Shown here in pieces: positions 52,790 to 64,000 of a stretch of 64,000 bases of DNA. The stretch is from Rhyzopertha dominica (lineage: Eukaryota > Arthropoda > Insecta > Coleoptera > Bostrichidae): contig QCXZ01000001.1 in assembly GCA_025024175.1 (NCBI GenBank), positions 3,968,001 through 4,032,000 on the forward strand, written 5' to 3'. The position numbers and the translations under genes are program-made. Every line of letters begins with the position of its first letter. The first letter of the stretch is position 1. A model generated the notes under the pieces. That model searched no databases. It was not told the origin of the DNA and worked only from the letters and a program-made list of their open reading frames with translations.

Positions 52790-53925
52790 CAACACTTAAT
52801 TCGGGAGGAGAAGTTTTTTTAACTGTTTCCAATTGCATGGTTTGCCCAAAATCTATAAAACTACTTTAAGACCTATGGCAAAATTTTGTACTATTTATTG
52901 AAAACCTCATGTAGGAAAAACCACTAGTTTGATCAAGAATTCTTCAGACTTTATTGGCATAAAAAGTTTAAGTATTTAAGAAGATGAAATTTTAGTTAAG
53001 TCTGATGTGGTTTCTTTATTAATGAAAGCACCCATACCTGAAATATTTAATATTTTAAAGCTAACTCGTACTTTACGTTTAATTTTTTTAATTAAAATTG
53101 TTTTTAACTATTTTAGGTATCATCAAATCCAAACTTAATACTTTTCTTATTTGGCTCCACGGCATAGAAGAGTTAGGCAGGTTTTTAATCATTTGAACAG
53201 CCAAAAAAAAGTCTTATAAGGATATTATTTGTTAGAACACAAAGAATCTCAAACGAAAGTTCTTTGCAAAAAGACATTGTTTATCTTAAATCAGCACTAG
53301 TGAGAAATGATTATAGCAGTAAGAATATTTGGTCAGATTTTAATAAAAGTGCTCATCCAAATCAAGTACATTCTCAACTAAGACAAAGTAAATTGAAGTT
53401 GAGTTTGCCTTACGTACAAGGCCTTTGAGAAAAATTAAAGAGGTTACTTAAGAAACATGACATTTTAGTTCATGATAGTACGTATACTGATTTAAATTTA
53501 GTTAAAATTTTAAGTTCTACTAAAGATAAAATACATTTAGAAAGTGTAGGTGTACTTGTTCTTGTGGCAAGTGTTACATATGTCAAACTAAAAGAAAAGT
53601 AGGTACGTGTTTGGAAAAACACAAACGTGCTACTAGACTGCAAAAGATAGATAAAATTTTGTACATAAATAAGATATTATCACAAACACAAAAAAAAATA
53701 GTTATCTTTTTATCATGTAGTTCGTGTACGTCTAGTAGATAGGTAGTTTCCTTTATCAGCCGTAGTTTGTTTATGTACTTCTAAAATTTTGTTTACAGGC
53801 GTAATGTTAACGTCGGATTAATAATTTTTGTTAGTGTTTTATAGTGACAGCGATACTTCAGAAAACATATTATCTAACATTGTAGACGCTGAAAGCATTC
53901 ACCCTCACTCTCCAACACTTAATTA
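52790..53925 (+). mobile_element. Penelope-like element, family III remnant b
   Basis: Across frames, the plus strand gives HGLPKIYKTTLRPM near 52837-52880, EILVKSDVVSLLM near 52985-53025 (motif A, Ser-Phe-Asp degraded), LSLPYVQGL and EKLKRLLKKHDI near 53400-53465, KDKIHLES, and CSCGKCYICQTKRKVGTCLE near 53555 (GIY-YIG start: Gly to Cys in YIG), then KHKRATRLQKIDK. It shares its tail with the copy at 49140-50045. Confidence 0.75.
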
Positions 53926-54291
53926 AAATGTGTTAATTCCATGTAGTGTTAGTTTTAATTAACACATTTATTTTGAACTAGCTTGTGTCCATTCCTGGTA
54001 CCGTATCTGGTTCCTTTTTGTTCGTAGATTTTTGGTCAATAATTTTTAATCCACATTGAGATCCAATTTTTTGTTACTTGTAAATGATCTTGAATTATAC
54101 AGATGGTTTCATTCTAATAACGCAACCTAGAGACTTTACAAGTACGACATAATGCTGAAGTGTGAATACGATTTGAACTGCATAATGTCAATTGGCCATA
54201 TTATTATTTGTATCTTATTGGTCGTGTGTAGCGGATCCACAACGGGTTTTTTGCGATTCTTTAAGTACAAACTCTTGCAATATGATGTAAC

Positions 54292-55060
54292 TAGGGTTGG
54301 GCGATACCATTAGACAGGTATCGATAGTCAATACCGGTGCAGTATCGATACCACTCAAGAGTATCGAAAGTATGGAAGTATCAAAAGTATCGAAGTACCG
54401 AAAGTATCGAATAGGGCTGGGCGATAACATTAGACAAGTATCGATATTCGATACATTCAAAATATGCTGTCAATATTTTGGACGCTGCATTTTTTGATAC
54501 GTACTTTTTCAACTTTGCATTGTTTCAATTATTTTTAATATTTTCATTACTATTAACAACGCCGATACCTTATACCTTGGATGCTGCAATACCTATGAAG
54601 CTTCTCATACTTTAAATTAGTGCAATACTCGATTTTCAACACATTTGATACTTTCAATACCTTTGAATACCACGACAAAGTGGTATCGATACTTGATACC
54701 GGCAGAGGTAACGATAGTTTGAGCACCTAAGTGTTTTCAATACTTTTGATACTTTTGAATACTTTCGGACTTCGATACTTTCCAATACTTTCGATACTTC
54801 AGATAATTAAGAATACCTTCGATATTTCGATATTTTTAATACTTTTGGACTTCGATACCTTTGAATATTTTCAATACTTCGATACTTTTGAATATTTTCG
54901 ATTTTTCGATATTTTTGAATAGTTTCGATACTTCTATACTTTTGAATACTTTCGATACTTCAATACTTTTGAATACTTTCGATACTTCGATACTTTTAAA
55001 TACTTTCGATACTGCGATACCTTCCAATGTGAGTAAGTATCGATACTTTGCATAGCCCTA
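54292..55060. mobile_element. hAT-like foldback element with a GTATCGATAC minisatellite
   Basis: Flanks GATGTAAC (54284-54291) and GTTGTAAC (55061-55068) match 7 of 8, the duplication size of hAT elements. Ends: TAGGGTTGGGCGATA on the left, and TAGGGCT reversed on the right. The interior is made of GTATCGA/TCGATAC-type units, in one orientation on the left (54310-54450) and in the opposite orientation on the right (54590-55050), where a unit of about 27 bp (ATACTTTCGATACTTCGATA ...) is tandemly repeated at 54840-55010. The regular reading frames here are repeat artefacts. Confidence 0.65.
54840..55020. repeat. Minisatellite, about 27-bp unit
   Basis: Consecutive units of CTTTTGAATA-TTTCGATACTTCGATA vary by a few bases, six or more copies. 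It is part of the foldback element and could expand by slippage. Confidence 0.75.
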
Positions 55061-55068
55061 GTTGTAAC

Positions 55069-56089
55069 CAGAATCCGTCAATAACTTACGATCCGGACAT
55101 TGAGTATCAGAAATAAACCATCATTATTACTTTATAAAACACTCGAGGCAATTTGTTTTAACTCCCTCCGGAAAACCAACAGGTACGACCGCCATTAGGA
55201 ACGCGTGTTCATCAACTTCTGGACAAGCGAATCTCCGAAAACAGCGCAATAGGCGGAGCACGTGTAATATCCTAAATCGCAGTGTAATAAACAAAGCTCC
55301 AAGTCGCGTTCCTCTCCGTTCAGCATTTATCCGGAACGCCGAAGTTTTCCCCAACACAAAGAGGGCCCATCGCTCGATAATGTAATTAGGACAAAACCGC
55401 GAGCTAAATTAAACGAGAAAACTGAATGAGAATCGAGCCTAATTAGAAAGGAAGATACGGGGTACGGCCGAGAGAGAGCGCGAAGTATAATAATTGATAG
55501 AGTTACAGTCGCACCTGAAAATAATATAATACGTTGTTACTTTTGCTCCTGTACTGATGTGGTCTTACTTATCACGCGGAGGCTTCAGATTACTTAAAAC
55601 CTTTATAAATAATTTAAAAGGTTACGTTTCAGTAGATATATTAAAACCAAAATGTAGAGGCATAGATTAATTCATTAATAAATTTATCTATGATAGAGGT
55701 TACAATAATAAATCGAGGTTTTTGCACTTTAGTCGGAAGGGAATGTAAATATTCCTTGTCTCAGTGAGTAAATATTTTGCTGAAGTAGTTTTTTTATGAT
55801 TGTCAAAACCGGCTTAACGGACCTGAGATCTTATATAAGTAAATAATTTTTTCAGAAAATACAGTTTTGTAACAGGACAATTTGTCAATTTACACAAGAT
55901 CTGTCAATTTACAAATGTTCTTTACAACAAACAAAATATTGTACAAGTTATCAATGTAATTAGTGTCAACAGTTTCTAAACATGTGTAACAAAACGGCAA
56001 TAGTGTAGGTCATACAGAAAAACGTTAGATGGGAGAAATATTATATTAGAAAACGAAATCGCATACTTGGCAACCTTTGACTTAAGTAA
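55069..56089. other. Upstream LMO4 region, GC-rich island 55120-55520
   Basis: The island is GC-richer and repeat-poor, with no coding. 55530-56089 is AT-rich with nothing recognised. Confidence 0.4.
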
Positions 56090-56500
56090 TCGCGCCTTAA
56101 AATAATACTTTTTTTGACGTACGAAGAAAAAATGTATCCGATTTCAAAGATTGTAACCATAGCCGTATAGTATATTGAAAGAAAAGTGAGAACTACTTGG
56201 ATATCTGTTCATACTTCCAACACCGTATTCTGTCAATTTGAACATGAGTAGCTCAATATTGGCGCGATCAAATGCTTTGGAAAGATCATTGTATACATTT
56301 TGCACATTCAAGATAAATTCGTTTCAAATAACGTGCTTAAGCAAACCTGCGGACTTTGGATATCTTCAAATGTATCACTACCCTTCTGGAATGTGGAAAT
56401 CTCTCTGAAATCGATCAAGAGACGATTAGTTTTTTCTTTAGTATAACTTAGAAACAACTTGAAACTATCGTTTGCAGAATCATCAGATCCATTCATATCT
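56090..56500 (-). pseudogene. LINE reverse-transcriptase scrap
   Basis: The minus strand near 56310-56220 reads NDLSKAFDRANIELLMFKLT followed by EYGVG, the motif A block (DLSKAFD-VNHE-LL-KL--YGI) of Jockey/CR1-type LINEs. The 62-codon frame upstream (56496-56308) may be its preceding part but is not recognisable by itself. Confidence 0.6.
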
Positions 56501-57350
56501 CAAACCTGCATCTTTGATTTGTTTACTTTATCCTGCAATATGGTGTTTAGCACTGAAAATAAAATTATGTAATACTAAAAAAAAGATTATTAAAACAGAG
56601 ATTACAAAGCCTTTTTGAACATTTTGTAGACGTGGCAAAATATGAATTAAAATATCCTTGTACTGAATTATTACAAACTGTCATCAGTTGCATTCTTGCA
56701 CCCGCTTCCATAAACTATCGTTTTAAAATTTAACAAAAATGTATTAAACGGCGTTTAAAACTCACGATGTTCTTGAGCCGCCTGTGGGAAGACAAGGAGG
56801 CGGGCGGTTTTCCATGACACTGTCAATGGAGCATCAACAAGAACCGCGCAAAAAAGCCAGATTGAATCTCACAGAGCATTAAACGATTGTTCACGCGATC
56901 TCTCGAGAATCCAGCCCGGTGGCGTTAAATTGTGATGATTGTTCCGCGACGAGAACAGAGTGAGACGGGCAGATGGAGGATAAAAAAAAGAACAAGGCGG
57001 AATCAATTACCAACAGGAAACGCTCTAGGATGTACTTCTGTTCTGCCGTTGAAACAAAACATTTAATTGCGTTTTGCGCCTTACAATGAAATTAAGTTTT
57101 TATATCGGCCGTTTTACACGGAATTAATTGCTACAGTAATTGATTTTCTTGCTGGTTTATTTGCCGGGGTTACAACCGATCCTTAAGCGGCTTTTAAATA
57201 TATTAATCTAGAAACTTAAAACGAAAGTTTGGGTATGGCTTCTTTAAATTGGTGAATTTGCGTTATTTAAGGGCATCGCTTGTAGCCCTATTCTATTTTC
57301 CCGTAAGATCAGGGGTTCTAATAGTCACTAACAAGTTTTTGGCAAAAATT
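56501..57350. other. Upstream region, GC-rich island 56750-57000
   Basis: A short GC-richer, repeat-poor island surrounded by AT-rich sequence. No gene. Confidence 0.35.
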
Positions 57351-58905
57351 TTAAATTGCTTTCTTTACGTTGGGTGGTAAAAGATTATACAATTTAATAC
57401 AGAAATAGTTAGTGCTGTTTCTAGTGCGGGTCAACCTTAGAAAGTTAGCTTTTAGCAATTCCCGCTTCCTAGTGGAGTAAGTGTGATCAAAAGAATTATA
57501 CTCCTGTTTATTTTGATGAGTGAAAAGAAGACATTGCATAATATAAATTGAAGGTACTGTCAAAATTTTGAACGTTCGGAACACATTTTTAGGGTCACTT
57601 CGATACACGCAGCCTGAGTGAATCCTGGCGCACTTCCTCTGAACTTTAAAGACCTTAGCAGCATGGACAGTGTCCCTATGTGAGAATTGCATAGGAGATT
57701 ACACTATGAAACATGGCGTGATGGGCAGTTAACAATGTTGGAGTTGAGACAGCATACACCAATTGTCTAAACAAGTACAGCCGTTTTGAAAGTTTAGGTG
57801 TTATATAGTCGGCATGAGCTTCCCAAGTGAGTCCGCCTAACAGCTTCACTGGCTTATAAGTAGCTGTACATTTACTCAGCGAAAATACGATTTCTTGCGT
57901 TTTATCATTATTAATTGTTAATTTATTCTTGATAAACCAGTTATTTATTCCAGTCTGGACCCCTATATTACACTATACTATCATACACTGTAGTGTCATC
58001 TGCTAACAATATAAAATTAATTCGTTAATAAGAGTTGTAGATCGTTAAGAAAGATTACAAACAACGTTGGTCCCAGGACAGAACCTTGAGGCGCTCCTAG
58101 TTTGATTTCTAAGCTCGTGGACTTTGTTTAGTTGGCGACAACAAATTGATATCTATGCTTTAAGTATGAAGCCACACTATCGTCACTAAAGCCGTATAAT
58201 TTCAGTTTTTTTAGTACGAGTAATATACTATGTGTTACACAGTCGAATGCTTTTGACAAATCTAAACAGGAAACTAGTGTATGGCTTCTCTGCTGGAATC
58301 CGGACAAGATTCTTTCACTAAGAGTGGTTAGTGCTAAAGTGGTTGATCGATTACTTCTAAATCCGAACTGGTATTGTGAATATAATGTATTGTGTTCAAA
58401 GAATTTATCAATTTGGTTTTTTAACAGGTGTTCAAATATTTTGGTTGTAGTAGGAACTAAAGAAATGGGCCGTTAGTTTCAGTGCTCCCTTTTTATGTAT
58501 GGGTGTTACATTCGAATTTTTAAGCAATGTGGGAAACGTGCTTTCATTAATACAATTATTGATCATTATACCTTCTAACAGAATGTTATGAAAGTGCTGG
58601 AAAACATCATCAGCATTGAACGTTTGATTATTGATAAAGCTCCAGTCAACGCCGTCGATATGAATAAAGGTCAAACAAACCAGCCTTTGGTATAGGTCTA
58701 AATGCTATGTGGGATGTTTTTACAACGTCATATTCGGAAAAGGGGTTAAAAAAGCTCATACAAATGCCGAAATGATCAGATAGCAAAGGATTGTGAACAG
58801 CTACAGAATAGTTACTGACCGGAAGATTAGTAGAAATATTATCTAGACAAGATTGCTGATGTCTACACTCAAAAACGGTATACTTTTTCTCCTAGCGGTA
58901 TGACA
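57351..58905 (-). pseudogene. Jockey/CR1-type LINE, ORF2 remnant (endonuclease end to C-terminus)
   Basis: In order on the minus strand, across frameshifts: TVFECRHQQSCLDNI and PLLSDHFGICMSF (end of an APE-type endonuclease with the SDH motif, about 58890-58740), STFPTLLKNSNVTPIHKKG, TTTKIFEHLLKNQIDKFF, QYQFGFRSNRSTT, SCLDLSKAFDCVTHSILL (motif A), KLGAPQGSVLGPTLFVIFLN (motif B), FILLADDTTVYDS (catalytic box), and at the end RILTVPSIY-like and YFCIKLYNLLPPNVK (57375-57400). This is the most complete LINE in the window. No poly-A tail was found. Confidence 0.85.
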
Positions 58906-60618
58906 TTTTTTACTGCCAAGAGTCTCCAACGCTGACATTTTCCTTGCTATTAAAAATACTCTTTAACAACAAAAATATTCACTTTTAATCCTAGGATTGA
59001 TTGTTTGAAATTTAAGCTTCGCAATTTGAAAAAGTTTATTGCATATTTTTCTGAAGATGGTGTTTATCTGCTTTGCAACAACAGACTTTATTTGAATTTT
59101 TCGAAATCTAGTGTTATATCCATTAGTTAGAAACTCAATGTAACAACATATCTGTATCATGTTAGTAATGTGGCTCTCGGAAGGATATCTAGTATTAACG
59201 ATTTAGGTACTACACCCTACTATAAATTAACGACTCGTATAGACCCCACCCGTTTTAATAAGCCAAAACAATCCCGTTCACGAACTTTTATTGTCGTCTC
59301 ATTTTTCTGCATGTAGCATAAACAGCCGTGCAACTGTTGCAATCTGCAGTTGTACGGATGTATTCATATACTCGAAAATGGCCGGTTTTTATGAAGAAGT
59401 ATATCTGCTGGGGCCATTATGTTTTTATTGTGTACACGGCGCGTTTTTATGCACATCGGAGAGAGTAACTGTAATTCTGCTTTGTTACTGCGAAAAATGT
59501 AACTTAATTGTGCTAGTTTGTAGTCGGGTGCAAGGGAGATTCCGATTTAAAATGGTAATAACATCGGTTTTATGACTTTTTATTTTCCAGAATTTAATGA
59601 TTGTGAAAATATTTTACTGTGTCCAAGATGTTTAAATCGTGCTAAACATGTCTCTATTAGCACACAAACGAAAGAGTAGGGTGTATACTAGTTAAAGTAG
59701 TGGTAAATCAGATGGGCCTTGATTTATTGTAATCTGTCAATTAATCTCGTCAGATCATATGATTTTAAGCGTCATTTTTGTAATAGTGTAAAATATTTGG
59801 GGATAAATTCCCTGCTCGTATAGTCTACTGTTTAGGCAACCAAAATCGACCACCAAGCTCATATGATTTAACACCGTAGTACCTCTTTCCCCGAGAATAG
59901 TTCGCGAATACCCAAGACAAGATGTGAGAGATTAAATCTCGTTTTAGTGATTTCTAACCACAGTTACACCAATCCATGATCGAAAAGCAATATATTTCTA
60001 GCTTTCCTCTATTGTTCGAACTTCTGTTACTATGAGCGTGTCTGGTGTAATAGACCAGTAGAAATTGACATAAAGTATCAAGCAACGATCTATGAGACTG
60101 ACTTATGCAGAGGGTTTTACAGCTTGATGGTCGGCCGTCGTAAACTATTGTATTGTAAATGAGGGTTTTTACAACCTTATGGTTGGCCGTCCTAAACGCT
60201 TCAAAGTTCCTAAAGGGGCCGTATTCAAAAAAATCTTGTTGGCTAATATTTTAACTTTTCCACTATTAATATTTGAATTTTGTTAGTTGTGATAATTTAG
60301 CAATCAATAAAACATAGAAGCGTTTATAACAAATTTTATTTAATGCAGACCTGATGCTAACTGGCGCGACCCGCGATCTATTTTTATGTGATACTTTATT
60401 GGGTTTAAATTTTCCGACGTATAAAATAAAAGCCTTTGCATGTCATAAAGAATTTATACAAATTTAATATAAAAACATACAAATTAGTAAGTAGAAAATT
60501 ATTTACATTTGTTAGAAAAAAATTTACAATAGTGCACAATAAAATTTATACACGGTATCGATTTTGTTCATTACAGCTTGTTAATAAGCACATTACAAGA
60601 GTCATAAACTAAATAAAA
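58906..60618. other. Upstream region without recognised genes
   Basis: AT-rich. The 94-codon plus-strand frame at 59291-59575 is Cys-rich but lacks a recognisable domain. 60111-60145 and 60162-60196 are two tandem copies of a GAGGGTTTT-AC...GGCCGTC-TAAAC unit. Confidence 0.4.
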
Positions 60619-61092
60619 TTACTCACTATCACTTCCACAGCTAAAATCACGATTAACTTCTATTATTAATTCTTGTACATGATTCGCTCTGTACCGATTT
60701 TCAATGTCCAGTACATGCCGCACTGAATTTCTCCATGCATCGACACTTGTTATTTCAGCTTCGTGTCTAATTTTTAGCAGCATTTCATTCCTAAATTTTC
60801 CACCGGTGTTCCCTCGTCGAATTCTTTGTTTCAACTGCCCCCATATCACTTCAATGGGGTTGAAAATGCAATGATATGGGGGTAATCATAGAATTCTGAA
60901 GTGAGAATGTCAATTTTTGTGCCAAGCACTTCCAACAGTTGCTTTTTTTGTGTAGTCCTCTTCGAAATATAAATCTTCTTTTCTTAAGAACTCTTGAATG
61001 GTTGCCTTATTAGTTGTTGTATTTGGAATTTTATCCAGTTGCTCCGAATGGTAACTAGCGTTGTCCATTACTATGACGCTGCTTGGTGGCAA
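60619..61092 (-). pseudogene. IS630/Tc1-related DDE transposase remnant
   Basis: 61092-60910 encodes MPPSSVIVMDNASYHSEQLD (second catalytic Asp in MDNASYH) and KATIQEFLRKEDLYF. After a gap and shift, about 60875-60830 reads PPYHCIFNPIEVIWGQLKQR, the Glu-bearing block PPYHCDLNPIELIW with Asp-Leu changed to Ile-Phe. A C-terminal helix region (TSVDAWRNSVRHVLDIENRY) follows to 60619. A related C-terminal scrap lies at 63003-63172. Confidence 0.75.
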
Positions 61093-63002
61093 TTTGGGCG
61101 ATAAAATGTTTTTGAACTAATTTTCAAACACTTCCGCATTCATATCAGAATAATAATCGGTTTAAAATCAGCAATAATCTATTTAACCAGTTGCCCTACG
61201 AAATGTATTTGTCACAAACGTCTCTTAATGAGTGGCTAAATGTAAGCATATATGTAGGTATGACTAAATAAGTAACAAAATATTGCATCAGGTACGCCTA
61301 TTCGATGTAAAACTTTAAAATATAAGTAAACACATATGATTTCAATACCGTTTACAGTAAGAGTAGAATAGTTCCGATTTCTTATTTCTAAAAAAAATGC
61401 AGAAACTACGTTTATGACCCTCTGGATTAAAAGAAAATTTTAACCTGCGAAGAAACAAGGCAGAGAACGATTGCACACCGCAATCAAAAATTAGAAAGTA
61501 TGGGCTGCCGCATTGAAATTGGAATGTTTACATTAATGGTTATAAAAATAGATATTACTCATTAAATTAGGAAAGAATACGATTTAGACATACATTATAA
61601 GCTATTAGATGAGAAATATTTGTAGTTCAAATAATAATACCCAATAACTCGTCTGTTATTTACGACAGCTTCAGGTAATACTTGTAAACCTTTGTGAGCG
61701 GTAATGGGCTGTTCATATAATGAGTCCAACAGTAGCATGAGATTAACAATAGAAAGGTATTTTTTGCAGCAGTTGAAAATACCTACATTCCACAAATTTA
61801 TGTATAAGCTTATAATAGTTGTTGGAAACACACTCATTGTGATACGAGTAGTATCCTCAAAGTTGCTAAATGTTTGAAATTTTTAAAATATTTAAAAAAT
61901 TTGCGAACCTCTAAGGGATGATTATTTTGATTACAAAATTAATTTATAAAAAGTGTTTGAAAACATTCTGAATTATTTTTAATTTTGTGGCTATTTTACT
62001 GGTCTATAAGTATACTTCAGAAGTCTGCGCTGAGCTCTTATCACAGCTGAAAAACACGTAATTGCTCCCAATAAATATAAGCACAACATTGACACCCCAG
62101 CCATCCAGAGGGATCTAGATAACACAAGGCGTACTCGAAACGTAAATTGCCCGAAATCAGCAGCATAACGCTGCACGACGACACAAAGAGGGTAAGGGCG
62201 CACAAATTATAACCCCAAGGGTGGGACGGCTATTTTATCGACTAGGGGGTAGGGGGAAAAAAGCACCCGCCCGCTCCTCCGCGCGGCCGACTGAGCTAAT
62301 TGCTTTTTAAACCTCACCTTGCGATAAAAGATATCGCCCTAACGAGGTAATTACCCAAACTGAATGTTGCGCTCGCGAGGGCGGGGGGAGTAGTTTCACT
62401 TGTAACGGAATATCTGTTTGACGATATCGGAAAGCGATTTGCGAATTGAAGGACTTCTGGGATGGTAAAAGGGTCTCGACGCTGGGGAGATGTAGGTTCT
62501 CAATTTGTATTGTGGGCTTTCGAGGGCTTTAGGTTTGCGGGGTGAGGTAGCTCAAGGAGGGTGTAAATATTTTAACGGAATGTTTGCAAATGGATATCGA
62601 AAGTAGAGGTCGTTTTGCTGACCCTGAAAGGTGCTGTAAAAGGACAATTTTGGGCGTGTTAGATCGGAGTAAGAAATGACACTTTTAAGTAAGAATTTAG
62701 ACTGACATGATGACAAAGCCACCTAGCTGCCTTAACGGGTACTACTTCCTCAAGGAAGTGATCCGTAGCCTAACAAATTGGCATGCAACTGCATACTTTA
62801 ATTTGACAGCAGGCCCCCAAGGCACTTTTTTCTAGCAGGCATTGATGAGCTGTAATGACAGCGAAATAGATCTATCTGCAGTTGGTTGAGGTGCAGACAG
62901 CATAGCATAGACAAGCATTTTAGATGACACTTTTGTTAAAATAGTGAGAAAGAAAACAACGTCATCGATAAGTTGCTAAATAAAAGGACCACGATGTTCT
63001 CC
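61093..63002. other. Upstream region, GC-rich island 62000-62600
   Basis: AT-rich except for the island, which contains AATTAGC- and TAATTA-type cores and GC-rich blocks without coding. An 80-codon frame at 61595-61837 and a 70-codon frame at 61991-62203 (-) are unassigned. Confidence 0.35.
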
Positions 63003-63172
63003 GACTTCCACCCTATCATCCCGACTTGAACCCCATTGAGATGCTTTGGGCTACAATCAAGCACTTTGCTACAGACAGAAATTTGACGAATTTTTCAATA
63101 CATTTGCTGCACGAAATTGGAAATCATGCTGTCAACATGCCAAAACACCTTCTTGATGTCTACTATTTATGA
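63003..63172 (+). pseudogene. IS630/Tc1-related transposase C-terminal scrap
   Basis: The plus strand reads RLPPYHPDLNPIEMLWATIK, then HFATDRNLTNF and a run to TGA at 63170-63172. The block is the Glu-bearing C-terminal part of the same broad family as 60619-61092, in the opposite orientation. The preceding catalytic Asp region is missing. Confidence 0.75.
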
Positions 63173-64000
63173 CTTTCCGGTACCAAAACATTTGGCTAAA
63201 TCTCATATTATATTTTATTGCCATTTTCGTGCACGGCTAATAAATACAAATCATCTTTTAAAGAAGAACGTTTCTCATTAGTTTTTGCATATGTACTCTG
63301 CATAAATAGTGGGTTTTTAATACATTTTTATTTTTAAAAATTAATACATACTATCTTTACTAAGAAAATTGATTAATTAATTAATATGTTAGTCATATTC
63401 TGTGATATTGCTTTTCTATTCTCCATTGAATAATGTAAATTGTATTTGTTCCAAATTAATCAAGAAACTCAACATAATTTCTCTGATTGTCCTACCTATA
63501 TTCAATTTTTTTTGTAAGTTACATATATTGTACCAGGAAACAACCAGTCGAAATATGTGTATAAGTAAATTTTATATATTATAAGTGGTCTAATACTTTC
63601 CTACAAATTTCGTTACCGTCTTTATAAATAGGGTTATATAAGTATATTTTGAAAACGATCTCTTGATTGTTACGTATCCAAAATTGCTTTCTAACCACTG
63701 GTAAACAAAATAATCATTAAATTCAGTGTGTTTAAAATCGCCTCTGTCTCGATTGTAAATCATCCAAATACTCAGATGACATGAGCTAAAGCTAAAATGG
63801 TTCGATTGTACTGTAAATTACATATTTTAGGTAACACTTCAAGGAAAACTCAAATTGTAGCGACTTCATAAATCACTATTAATTTTTCGAGTTCAAAATC
63901 AGCCACTTTTAAAGCTGTCCTCTTCAAAGAATATTTTAGTGTTGAACCAAAATTTTTCTATATTGCTGGTATAACAATATCTTTGCGATGTTTAGGTAGA
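63173..64000. other. AT-rich end of window
   Basis: No repeat or gene recognised; several runs of T/A and TTAATTAATTAA near 63371-63384. Confidence 0.4.

Noticed and set aside
54836..55055. Repetitive frames rich in FDTSILLNT / KVFKSIEVS
   Set aside because: They are translations of the GTATCGATAC-type minisatellite in a foldback element.
62360..62372. Minus-strand ATTCAGTTTGG initiator-like motif as an LMO4 promoter
   Set aside because: No downstream promoter element or splice donor with suitable spacing was found; a TCAGT pentamer alone is too common.
1..64000. CRISPR arrays, rRNA genes, bacterial operons or integrated prophage
   Set aside because: No regularly spaced identical repeats, no rRNA core sequences and no prokaryotic gene arrangement anywhere; the sequence is animal nuclear DNA.

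Overview
The window is insect genomic DNA, most likely from a beetle or a related holometabolous insect (inference). It is AT-rich, intron-rich, full of decayed animal transposons, has a few N-masked bases, and has no prokaryotic gene structure. One host gene can be supported with confidence: the insect ortholog of LMO4 (LIM-domain-only 4; Drosophila CG5708), on the minus strand. Its three coding exons lie at 51229-51079, 47964-47670 and 21596-21299. The splice phases fit exactly and give a 247-residue protein with a His/Gly/Pro-rich N-terminus, two complete LIM domains and a short basic tail. An untranslated extension runs to 51373, where there is an acceptor site, so at least one further 5' exon lies upstream. 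A donor just after the stop (21265/21264) suggests a 3'UTR intron or an alternative 3' end.

Nearly everything else is intron or flank of this gene. The 26 kb intron (21597-47669) and the outer flanks have been filled by mobile elements. Penelope-like elements fall in three families: family I at 9500-11291 and 37503-38460, family II around 36.6-37.5 kb, and family III at 49.1-50.0 and 52.8-53.9 kb, plus an N-terminal scrap at 13.5 kb. Two inverted copies of a TTAA-flanked DNA transposon (5327-7539 and 40912-43036) carry remnants of a Mutator-like transposase and a YqaJ-type nuclease. A PIF/Harbinger derivative (33157-35820) has a complete Tc1-type element (34221-35802) nested in one terminal repeat. 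There are also a THAP-bearing element (19.9-20.9 kb), several Tc1/mariner/IS630-type scraps, non-LTR retrotransposon remnants at 22.5, 26.3, 44.5, 51.5, 56.1 and 57.4-58.9 kb, and MITE or foldback elements at 3.9, 39.4, 50.4 and 54.3 kb.

Between the transposons sit GC-richer, repeat-poor islands (about 4.6, 8.5, 11.7, 12.6-14.4, 15.1-16.2, 17.0-17.6, 18.6-19.3, 23.2, 25.4-25.9, 27.8-28.5, 31.5-32.1, 36.0-36.6, 40.3-40.7, 45.0-45.4, 55.1-55.5, 56.8-57.0 and 62.0-62.6 kb). They have no convincing coding content and are the best candidates for regulatory sequence of this developmental co-regulator gene. One of them (45229-45400) looks like a plus-strand initiator plus first exon.

The most noteworthy signals are hammerhead-ribozyme-like folds at the 3' end of the Penelope family I copies, the TTAA / Mutator-like / YqaJ element pair, the Tc1-in-Harbinger nest with both target duplications intact, and an intron-like insert inside the Tc1 transposase. 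All identifications were made by reading the sequence; no database search was run.
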